Shown: positions 1 through 4,871 of the stretch, piece by piece
Layout of the letters: each line of letters begins with the position of its first letter
Numbering within the stretch: the first letter of the stretch is position 1
DNA from: Alphaproteobacteria bacterium
GTDB taxonomy: Bacteria; Pseudomonadota; Alphaproteobacteria; Thalassobaculales; Thalassobaculaceae
Reading direction: 5' to 3'
DNA: 5,451 nucleotides
NCBI GenBank assembly: GCA_028822575.1
Contig: JAPKDN010000244.1
Span: forward strand, 1-5,451
Notes under the pieces: model-generated
Seen by the model: the letters and a program-made list of their open reading frames with translations, nothing else
What the model was told of the DNA's origin: nothing
The model's database searches: none
Translations under genes and position numbers: made by a program

Positions 1-301
1 GCGCGTTTTCATAGGCCTCGAGGAGATTGATCAACATCTCCCGTTTTGGAAGTCGCCGCGAGTGCAGAGGTCGGTCGAGAAAACCGATCCCCAAGGCCTC
101 GCAGGCGGCTCGTTCCGGGAGATACCAGCTCGACTTGGGGTTCTCTCCGCGCAGATTGATGACCGTGGCGATACCGTGGGCCGCGAGCAATGGCGCGGCA
201 TGCGAGCCATACGTCTGGGCTGAGCGAAATAGGCCCTGATCGACCCTATGCCAGTTGTAGGCCCGTGCCAGAAGGAAGTGCCAGGGTGACAGGGGAGGCA
301 G
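1..301 (-). CDS. Dual-specificity/tyrosine phosphatase-like protein, N-terminal part (partial, runs off left edge)
   Basis: The minus strand stays open from the hisS stop to the left edge and reads as the N-terminal part of a cysteine-phosphatase-like protein. Visible pieces are YNWHRVDQGLFRSAQ, then a helix, then the strand ATVINLRGE, and later ERAACEALGI and FLDRPLHSRR. This matches the 'hRV..gLyRSaQP ... tviNLRGe' layout of the small dual-specificity phosphatase family common in alphaproteobacteria. The catalytic P-loop (HCxxGxxR) would lie beyond position 1, so activity cannot be judged. The start is unresolved, because the frame has no ATG or GTG before the conserved block. CTG codons occur at 301-299 and 292-290; the second has AGGA (305-302) nine bases upstream, inside the hisS stop region. 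A TTG lies at 403-401, inside hisS. The coordinate given assumes the first CTG. The gene probably shares the hisS transcript. Family assignment is from recognised motifs; substrate is unknown. Confidence 0.72.
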   Translation of the reverse strand, partial: MPPLSPWHFLLARAYNWHRVDQGLFRSAQTYGSHAAPLLAAHGIATVINLRGENPKSSWYLPERAACEALGIGFLDRPLHSRRLPKREMLINLLEAYENA

Positions 302-303
302 TC

Positions 304-1629
304 CTATTCCGGCATCCAGGTCGCCGGGTCCGCCGGCACCTGGTCGCGTGAAGCCGAGTTCTTCACTTGATGCTCGCCGCCTTCCTCCGCGGGAGGAAAC
401 CAAACCCAGGGGATACCCTTCTCGCCAGCGTATTTCAGCTGTGCGTTCAGCTTTCGGTCTTCGTGATACTGCTCAACCTTGAAGCCGCGTGATCGCAACG
501 TGTGGGCGGTGTCCCGCACTAAGGCGTAAGGAGCGGACCGGGTGTGGGCGACCAAGATATCCGTCGGTGCTTTTCGACCGGCCTCGATCCGGCCTTCGCG
601 CATCAATTTAGCGAATATCCGGGTGAGGCCGATTGAAATGCCAATGCCGGGTAAGCGTTTGCTGACAAGATCGCCGACCAGGTTGTCGTAACGCCCACCA
701 CCGCAAACCGTCGGGAAATCTGGATAATCCGCGAATTTGGCTTCATAGACGGTGCCTGTGTAATAGGCGAGGCCGCGGGCGATCGAAAGGTCGGCGACGA
801 AGGCGCCTTTCGGAAAGCGCTCGAGTTCGCGCATCACGAAATGAAGTTCATCCAGGCCCTGTTCCAACAGTTCCGATGTGACGCCAAGGGCCCGCACTCG
901 TTGGACAACGGAGGCATCTTCACCTCGGATTTCCGCCAGTCCGAGCACTTTTGCAATGGTCGCGCCGCCTAGGCCAAGCTCATCGATCAACATCGCGCCA
1001 ACGCCCTTGGGGCCAATCTTGTCGAGCTTGTCGATGATACGGATGGCGTTGCCCGCGTCGGAGATGCCCAAACCGGAATAATAGCCTTCCAGAACTTTGC
1101 GGTTGTTGATCTTGGTGGTCAGCGGACCAGCCCCGATCGCTTCAACCGCCTCGTGCATGATGATCGGAATCTCGGCGTCGAAATGCAGGGGAATCTCGCG
1201 GGTATCGACCACGTCCACATCGCATTGTAGAAACTCGCGGAACCGCCCGTCTTGCGGTCGCTCGCCGCGCCAAGCCTTTTGAATCTGATACCGTTTGAAG
1301 GGGAAGGTCAGGTCGTTCATGTTCGCCGCGACGTAGCGCGCCATCGGCACCGTCATATCGTAATGTAGCGCGTAGGTTGGTTCGGCCTTGTCGGCGGGAT
1401 CGGCCATAAGGCGGCCGATGGTATAAATTTCCTTATCCGTGTCGCCTTGCTTCAGAAGCACTTCGACGGGTTCGACCGTCCGGGGTTCGATCGACGCGAA
1501 TCCATAGCTCTCGAAGACCGCCCGAAGCTTATCGATCCATTCCAGTTCCACCATCCGGTATTCGGGCAGAAGTTCCGGAAAACCGCTGATCGGGCGCAGT
1601 TTCTCTTTGGGAGTCATACGTGATGACAT
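304..1629 (-). CDS. hisS: Histidyl-tRNA synthetase (HisRS)
   Basis: A cytosolic class II aminoacyl-tRNA synthetase that charges tRNA-His with histidine using ATP. The 441-residue length fits the family. Near the N terminus SGFPELLPEYR (15-25) replaces the usual KGTxDxxP. Later come a TVP strand (93-95), motif 2 around 111-139 (FKRYQIQKAWRGERPQ, then GRFREF and QCDVDV), the histidine-specific segments IARGLAYYTGTVYE (283-296) and CGGGRYDNLV (309-318), and motif 3 GIGISIGLTRI (328-338). The anticodon-binding domain follows, from about 355. The ATG at 1629 is preceded by AAGGTG (1642-1637) with 7-base spacing, and a promoter candidate lies just upstream, so the gene is probably transcribed independently of gapR. 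Two oddities stand out. The motif style is that of a divergent HisRS lineage, not the E. coli type. Residue 288 is Ala where RGLDYY is usual. HisZ, the catalytically inactive paralogue, is unlikely because motif 2 and the anticodon-binding region are intact. Confidence 0.96.
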   Translation of the reverse strand: MSSRMTPKEKLRPISGFPELLPEYRMVELEWIDKLRAVFESYGFASIEPRTVEPVEVLLKQGDTDKEIYTIGRLMADPADKAEPTYALHYDMTVPMARYVAANMNDLTFPFKRYQIQKAWRGERPQDGRFREFLQCDVDVVDTREIPLHFDAEIPIIMHEAVEAIGAGPLTTKINNRKVLEGYYSGLGISDAGNAIRIIDKLDKIGPKGVGAMLIDELGLGGATIAKVLGLAEIRGEDASVVQRVRALGVTSELLEQGLDELHFVMRELERFPKGAFVADLSIARGLAYYTGTVYEAKFADYPDFPTVCGGGRYDNLVGDLVSKRLPGIGISIGLTRIFAKLMREGRIEAGRKAPTDILVAHTRSAPYALVRDTAHTLRSRGFKVEQYHEDRKLNAQLKYAGEKGIPWVWFPPAEEGGEHQVKNSASRDQVPADPATWMPE

Positions 1630-1660
1630 CGGCTTTCACCTTCGAGCCACGGATGGGCAC

Positions 1661-1689
1661 GTTCTAGGCAAGCGGCGGTCAGCTGGCAA
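1661..1689 (-). promoter_or_regulatory. Candidate sigma70-type promoter for hisS
   Basis: On the minus strand TTGCCA (1689-1684) matches 5 of 6 bases of the -35 consensus. It is followed by exactly 17 bases and then TAGAAC (1666-1661), 4 of 6 of the -10 consensus. Transcription would begin near 1654, giving a leader of about 25 bases before the hisS ATG at 1629. The match to spacing and position is seen in the sequence; activity is inferred. Confidence 0.45.
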
Positions 1690-1736
1690 GGGCGTGGTTC
1701 GCGTCGGGTTTCCAACCCTTCGATGGTGGAAGGCCA

Positions 1737-1754
1737 ATCCCGCCTAAGCGGGAT
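1737..1754. repeat. Perfect 7-bp inverted repeat (hairpin) in the gapR-hisS spacer
   Basis: ATCCCGC (1737-1743) and GCGGGAT (1748-1754) are perfect inverted copies around a 4-base loop. The repeat sits between gapR and the hisS promoter candidate, where a gapR terminator would be expected, but no T-run follows on either strand, so a classical intrinsic terminator is not supported. The rest of the 257-base spacer (1630-1886) holds two weaker hairpins, GGGTT/AACCC at 1706-1718 and an imperfect one at 1782-1798. I see no tRNA and no convincing small ORF there. Confidence 0.4.
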
Positions 1755-1886
1755 GGATAACGCGCGGCCAGTGAACAGTTTGTCGTTGGTCCGACGACGA
1801 GGACAATAGTTGCTCTCGTTCTGGGCGTGCATGAGCCGCCGCGCGTTGGTTCCGCAAACCGGACAGGGGCGTTGCTGACCGTGGGG

Positions 1887-2132
1887 CTATTGCATGCCGA
1901 TAGCGTGTCGGTAAAGCTGGAGGAGCTCTTCCTGCTCTTGGCGGTCCTCTCGGTCCAGTTTCCTGAGGCGGATGATCTGGCGCATGATTTTCACATCGAA
2001 GCCGGTCCCTTTCGCTTCGGAGAAAATTTCTTTGACGTCGGCCGCTAGAGCCGCCTTTTCCTCTTCCAGACGCTCGATCCGCTCGATATAGGAGCGCAGC
2101 TGATCGCCCGCGATTCCGCCAACCTCGGCCAT
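1887..2132 (-). CDS. gapR: GapR / DUF2312 nucleoid-associated protein
   Basis: A small (81-residue), charged, almost all-helical protein matching GapR, formerly DUF2312. In Caulobacter GapR forms multimers that clamp overtwisted DNA ahead of replication forks and transcription and stimulate type II topoisomerases. The family signature is clear: GIAGDQLRSYIERIERLEEE (6-25) begins a long coiled-coil-like helix, followed by DVKEIFSEAKGTGFDVKIM (32-50), whose EAKGxGFD turn separates the helices, then the basic segment RQIIRLRKLDRE (51-62) and an acidic C-terminal helix ending LYRHAIGMQ. Basic residues such as K41, K48, R51, R55, R57 and K58 could face DNA, by analogy with the family. The ATG at 2132 has a strong Shine-Dalgarno, GGAGAGGA (2146-2139), six bases upstream. 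The gene is single and divergent from the plus-strand NTF2-like ORF. Its length is close to the family norm of slightly under 90 residues. Confidence 0.95.
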   Translation of the reverse strand: MAEVGGIAGDQLRSYIERIERLEEEKAALAADVKEIFSEAKGTGFDVKIMRQIIRLRKLDREDRQEQEELLQLYRHAIGMQ

Positions 2133-2164
2133 GACTCATCCTCTCCAATCAATGCTCGGCAGGG

Positions 2165-2193
2165 ACAATAGTCGTCCGGTGGGTCACTCGCAA
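2165..2193 (-). promoter_or_regulatory. Candidate sigma70-type promoter for gapR
   Basis: On the minus strand TTGCGA (2193-2188) and TATTGT (2170-2165), each 4 of 6 of the consensus, are separated by exactly 17 bases. Transcription would start near 2158, leaving a leader of about 26 bases before the gapR ATG, much like the hisS layout. The -35 hexamer lies partly within the inverted repeat at 2184-2208. Activity is inferred from position and spacing. Confidence 0.4.
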
Positions 2194-2208
2194 GGGGTTG
2201 ACGAGTGA
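2184..2208. repeat. 7-bp inverted repeat over the gapR -35 region (possible operator)
   Basis: TCACTCG (2184-2190) and CGAGTGA (2202-2208) are perfect inverted copies separated by 11 bases, so their centres are 18 bases apart, near two helical turns. The left arm overlaps the -35 hexamer of the gapR promoter candidate. The right arm ends ten bases before the first ATG of the divergent plus-strand ORF. The layout would suit a dimeric regulator acting on both genes, but no regulator is identified and a 7-bp repeat can occur by chance. Confidence 0.35.
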
Positions 2209-2217
2209 GAACAGTTC

Positions 2218-2511
2218 ATGAACATGGTGGGTGACATGGAAAACAACGAAAATGCCGAAAGTTTGGCGCGTAACCTTTGGCGGTGTTTTGACAAGGCGCG
2301 GTTTCGTGACACTTTACCGTTGCTCTCGGATAATTTCGTGGTGATCTGGCCAAACACCCAAGAACGCTTTGTTGGGCCCAAGAATTTCATCGCCATGAAC
2401 GAAGCCTATCCTGGACCATGGACTGGTCTCGTTGATGCAATCGGATACTTTAAGGGTCGACATCGCGGCTTCCTTTGGTTCGGCGTGGTTTATCGGCAGA
2501 ATGCATCGTGA
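2218..2511 (+). CDS. SnoaL/NTF2-like family ORF, apparently truncated
   Basis: A 97-residue ORF whose first two thirds resemble small NTF2-like (SnoaL-type) proteins. An N-terminal helix ARNLWRCFDKARFRDTLPLL (17-36) leads to the strand DNFVVIWPN and then ERFVGPKNFIAMNEAYPGPW (49-68), the 'GeRirGrdnFialNraYPGpW' stretch of the family. After PGPW the family normally adds some 50-60 residues forming the sheet and usually ending in an EYW-like motif. Here only about 29 unrecognised residues follow before TGA, so the domain looks incomplete. The start is ambiguous: ATG at 2218 follows GAGTGAG (2203-2209) at 8 bases, while ATG at 2236 follows GGTGG at 5 bases and would give a start of MENNENAESL. 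No clear plus-strand promoter is seen. The ORF may be a decaying gene; the function of intact relatives is not defined. Confidence 0.5.
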   Translation: MNMVGDMENNENAESLARNLWRCFDKARFRDTLPLLSDNFVVIWPNTQERFVGPKNFIAMNEAYPGPWTGLVDAIGYFKGRHRGFLWFGVVYRQNAS

Positions 2512-2564
2512 ATGATAAACCCGTCCATACAAGTTCCGTCGGATCCTTTTACGGTGACCTCGAA

Positions 2565-3311
2565 ATGCCCGAGACCATGATCGCTTGGATTTACGATGTG
2601 ACAGGCATTGTCGCTGGGCTTTCCGCGTTTGTTGCGTTGTCGGCGCGTAAGGGCGGTGGTCCGCATCGATACGCGGGTCGGATATTTTTTTGGTCCATGC
2701 TAACGGCGATCGCATGCGCGGTTTGGGCCAGCCTGTCGACGAACGAGAACCTGATACTTCTATTCGCATTGTTGAGTGGCTATCTCGTTATCTCTGGTTA
2801 TCGCGCCCTTTACCTTAAACGATCGGTCCCGCGTGGCACGGTCGGGCCTACCCGCGCGGGCGCGATCGACAAGGGACTTGCCCAGTTTATTCTGATCGCC
2901 TGCTGCGCGATCAGTGCCTGGGGAATGATGGCGGTCCCAATGAATGTTGGCGCGATCCTAGAGATGGGTTTGTCACCATTGCTGATGATCGGGATTGGTC
3001 TCGCCGGGGCATCTCTAGCGCTGGGCGACATGAGGCGTTTTAGGCGGCCGCCCACCGACCCGCATCAGTGGCTGGTGATCCATGTCTCACGTATGCTGGC
3101 GGGCGCGACCGCCGCCGCGATCGCCGTGAGTGTTGATTATTTAACCGTGTTGCCTGAAATAGCACGATGGTCGGTGCCTCTGGTAGCAGGTTGTCTATCG
3201 ATCGCAATCTCGCTGGCATGGCTTCGCCGCCGCATCAAACGGGAAAAAGACCCGCGAGCATTTCTAACCATTCGAATTGCCGAACATTCTCCCCGTTTGG
3301 ATGATTTCTAG
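2565..3311 (+). CDS. Seven-helix integral membrane protein of unknown function (DUF2306-like)
   Basis: The open frame begins upstream, but the ATG at 2565 is preferred. GGTGA (2553-2557) lies 7 bases before it, and the protein then opens directly into a first helix. This gives 248 residues. Hydrophobic segments lie near 6-26, 39-57, 61-83, 105-125, 133-154, 170-191 and 200-220, followed by a basic, charged tail, so this is an inner-membrane protein with about seven helices. The loop ARKGGGPHRYAGR (27-39), the SGYLVISGYRAL segment (71-82) and IHVSRMLAGATAAAIAVSVD (172-191) resemble the layout of DUF2306-type membrane proteins: a 'kGg.lHr.aGr' loop, 'YLv.tGyRa', and a His/Arg-Met helix near the C terminus. 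His34 and His173 are candidate functional residues. It follows the NTF2-like ORF by 53 bases and ends tail-to-tail with the EVE gene. Biochemical role unknown. Confidence 0.85.
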   Translation: MPETMIAWIYDVTGIVAGLSAFVALSARKGGGPHRYAGRIFFWSMLTAIACAVWASLSTNENLILLFALLSGYLVISGYRALYLKRSVPRGTVGPTRAGAIDKGLAQFILIACCAISAWGMMAVPMNVGAILEMGLSPLLMIGIGLAGASLALGDMRRFRRPPTDPHQWLVIHVSRMLAGATAAAIAVSVDYLTVLPEIARWSVPLVAGCLSIAISLAWLRRRIKREKDPRAFLTIRIAEHSPRLDDF

Positions 3312-3727
3312 GCTTCCGTCTCACCCATCGCGCAGATTATATCCCACTGTTCTTTCGTGACCGGTACCACGGAGAGGCGGGATTGGCGCACCAGGCCAAA
3401 ATCAGCCATTCGCTCATCTGCCTTGATCTTCGCCAGGGTTACTGGTCGCGTTATTGGGCGTACCGCCTTGATATCGACCATGCCAAACCGCCCCGAGGCG
3501 TCCGTATCATCGGGGTGATACTCGGCGACGACTTCCACGATGCCGACCACTTGTTTCTCGTTGACTGAGTGATAGAAAAACCCTTGATCGCCGATCTTTA
3601 TGGCTTTCATGTTGTTCGAGGCTTGATGGTTGCGAACCCCGTCCCAACCGGCGCCCTTGTCGCCTTCCTTCACCTGATCATCCCATGACCAAGTTCCCGG
3701 CTCGGATTTGAAAAGCCAGTACCGCAT
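3308..3727 (-). CDS. EVE-domain protein (THYN1-like, PUA/YTH superfamily fold)
   Basis: A 139-residue single-domain EVE protein. Signature segments in order are RYWLFKSEPGTWSWDD (2-17), WDGVRNHQASNNMK (28-41), GDQGFFYHSVNEKQVVGIVE (47-66) and FGLVRQSRLSVVPVTKEQW (110-128). EVE domains belong to the PUA-like fold with YTH and are thought to bind modified bases in DNA or RNA; human THYN1 is a relative. The bacterial role is not settled. The ATG at 3727 is chosen because GGGAG (3741-3737) lies nine bases upstream and the protein starts right at the conserved MRYWLFKSEP. An upstream ATG at 3775 would add 16 unconserved residues. The gene lies downstream of tsaD and gpsA on the same strand after a 142-base gap. 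Its stop overlaps the stop of the membrane gene. Confidence 0.94.
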   Translation of the reverse strand: MRYWLFKSEPGTWSWDDQVKEGDKGAGWDGVRNHQASNNMKAIKIGDQGFFYHSVNEKQVVGIVEVVAEYHPDDTDASGRFGMVDIKAVRPITRPVTLAKIKADERMADFGLVRQSRLSVVPVTKEQWDIICAMGETEA

Positions 3728-3775
3728 CGACAAATTCTCCCGATTTCGTGGTGTCGACTCCATGGTCGAATGCAC

Positions 3776-3800
3776 GCGGCGCAGTTTTTGGTCACGCCGC
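3776..3800. repeat. 6-bp GC inverted repeat in the EVE gene leader
   Basis: GCGGCG (3776-3781) and CGCCGC (3795-3800) are perfect inverted copies around a 13-base loop containing a T5/A5 run. It lies between gpsA and the EVE start, 48 bases upstream of the ATG. No T-run follows the second arm in either direction, so it does not look like a terminator. It could be a leader hairpin or chance in GC-rich sequence. Confidence 0.25.
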
Positions 3801-3823
3801 CAACCTCACTTGAACGTAGCGCG

Positions 3824-3832
3824 ATTCTAGCA
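3824..3832 (-). promoter_or_regulatory. Possible extended -10 element for the EVE gene
   Basis: On the minus strand TGCTAGAAT (3832-3824) has a TGn extension and a -10 hexamer TAGAAT matching 5 of 6 bases. There is no good -35 at 17 bases, as expected if the extended -10 compensates. A near-palindrome, CGGGATTTCCCG (3846-3835), lies just upstream. The leader would be about 90 bases. Position in the gpsA-EVE gap is supportive, but the call is weak. Confidence 0.25.
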
Positions 3833-3869
3833 TTCGGGAAATCCCGTTGGAGGCCAACGTTATCGCGGA

Positions 3870-4871
3870 TCAGCGATCTGTTTCCATTCGTAACGGGCGG
3901 CGCATCAAGCTATCGACCGTCGTCCGCAAATCGGCCCCATGGTTTAGTACGATGTCCACTGCTTGGCAGATTGGAAGGTCGATCCTAAGTTCACCGGCGC
4001 GCTTTGCGAGGGCTTGCGCGGTATGTCGACCTTCGACCACGCCGCCCATCTCCTCGAGGACTGTTTCCAAGCTGGCACCTTTGCCCAGGGCCTCCCCAAA
4101 ACGGAAATTACGCGATTGGCGACTTCCGCAGGTCATCGCCAGATCACCGAGCCCCGCGAGGCCCGACAAGGTTTCGGCCTGCCCGCCCAAGGTCGTGGCG
4201 AGTCGGATGGCTTCGGCGAGCCCTCTGGTGATCAAGGCTGCGCTGGAGTTTTCCCCCATGCCGATGCCTGTCGATATTCCGCAGGCGATAGCGAGAACGT
4301 TTTTTACCGCGCCACCAACTTCCGCGCCGACGACATCGTCGGAAACGTAAGGCCTGAAGCTCGGCGTGCTTATTGCCCGGGCGAGCTTGGCGCCGAGATC
4401 TGGATCTTGCATCGCCAATGTTACCGCCGTCGGTATTCCTCGTGCGGCTTCGGTCGCGAAAGTCGGGCCGGAGAGACAGCCCCTCGGATTGTGGGGAAGG
4501 ATTTCCTTGATGACCTCTGACATGAGGTGGCCGGTGCCGATCTCCAAGCCCTTGGCGCAACAGATTATCGGAACGCCCTTGGGGACGAGGGAGACAATCT
4601 GATGGGAAAGCCCTCGCACCGCCTGGGCTGGAACGACCAAAAGGATAGCATCGCTCTGGCAAACGTTAGACAGATCCGAGGTCGCGCGAAGCCGAGGGTC
4701 GAGCGGTATTCCTTTCAGATAACGGTAATTTTGCTTGTTGTTGTTGATGGCTTCGATCGCGTCCGTGTCACGAGCCCAAAGCAGACTTTCAGCACCCGCC
4801 GTGGCGGCGAGATGGGCCAACGCGGTTCCCCATGCACCGCCACCGATCACACCTATGCGATCCTGTTTCAT
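3870..4871 (-). CDS. gpsA: NAD(P)-dependent glycerol-3-phosphate dehydrogenase
   Basis: A cytosolic enzyme that reduces dihydroxyacetone phosphate to sn-glycerol-3-phosphate, the backbone of phospholipids. At 333 residues it is the normal length. The Rossmann dinucleotide-binding motif GVIGGGAWGTALA is at 7-19. AKGLE (106-110) carries the conserved Lys107, SGPTFATE (134-141) is the family signature, and VGGAVKNVLAIACGI (185-199) carries the catalytic-type Lys190. GLAGLGDLAMTC (237-248) has Asp243, and RQSRNFRFG (251-259) has the substrate/cofactor Arg-Asn pair. All expected motifs are intact. The ATG at 4871 is chosen because the protein then begins MKQDRIGVIGGG. It overlaps the tsaD stop as ATGA, and GGTG (4882-4879) lies 7 bases upstream inside tsaD. 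Translational coupling to tsaD is likely. No convincing terminator follows the stop. Confidence 0.96.
   Translation of the reverse strand: MKQDRIGVIGGGAWGTALAHLAATAGAESLLWARDTDAIEAINNNKQNYRYLKGIPLDPRLRATSDLSNVCQSDAILLVVPAQAVRGLSHQIVSLVPKGVPIICCAKGLEIGTGHLMSEVIKEILPHNPRGCLSGPTFATEAARGIPTAVTLAMQDPDLGAKLARAISTPSFRPYVSDDVVGAEVGGAVKNVLAIACGISTGIGMGENSSAALITRGLAEAIRLATTLGGQAETLSGLAGLGDLAMTCGSRQSRNFRFGEALGKGASLETVLEEMGGVVEGRHTAQALAKRAGELRIDLPICQAVDIVLNHGADLRTTVDSLMRRPLRMETDR

Noticed and set aside
27..239. 70-residue plus-strand ORF at the left edge
   Set aside because: The opposite strand carries a recognisable phosphatase-like sequence over the same bases; this frame shows no motif.
1614..1832. 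72-residue minus-strand ORF in the gapR-hisS spacer
   Set aside because: No ribosome binding site precedes its ATG, it crosses the hisS promoter candidate and start codon, and it has no recognised domain.
1630..1886. tRNA or structured RNA gene in the largest spacer
   Set aside because: No cloverleaf, T-loop GGTTCGA-type box or CCA end could be found by eye; only short isolated stems are present.
1744..2148. 134-residue minus-strand ORF overlapping gapR
   Set aside because: It lies over gapR in another frame, is rich in Arg and Pro as expected of an out-of-frame read, and has no recognisable motif; gapR is unmistakable.
1801..2172. GGACAATAGT occurs on both sides of gapR (1801-1810 and 2163-2172)
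   Set aside because: A 10-base repeat is expected by chance several times in a window of this size, and the second copy lacks a -35 partner.
2475..2564. Upstream start at 2475 for the membrane protein
   Set aside because: It would overlap the NTF2-like ORF and add 30 non-hydrophobic residues; ATG 2565 has a better-placed GGTGA and opens straight into helix 1.
2314..2769. 151-residue minus-strand ORF opposite the NTF2-like and membrane genes
   Set aside because: It is antisense to two better-supported frames and its composition (Arg, Ser, Pro) is that of a shadow frame.
3728..3775. Longer EVE start at 3775
   Set aside because: The extra 16 residues are not family-like, and a good Shine-Dalgarno (3741-3737) serves the ATG at 3727.
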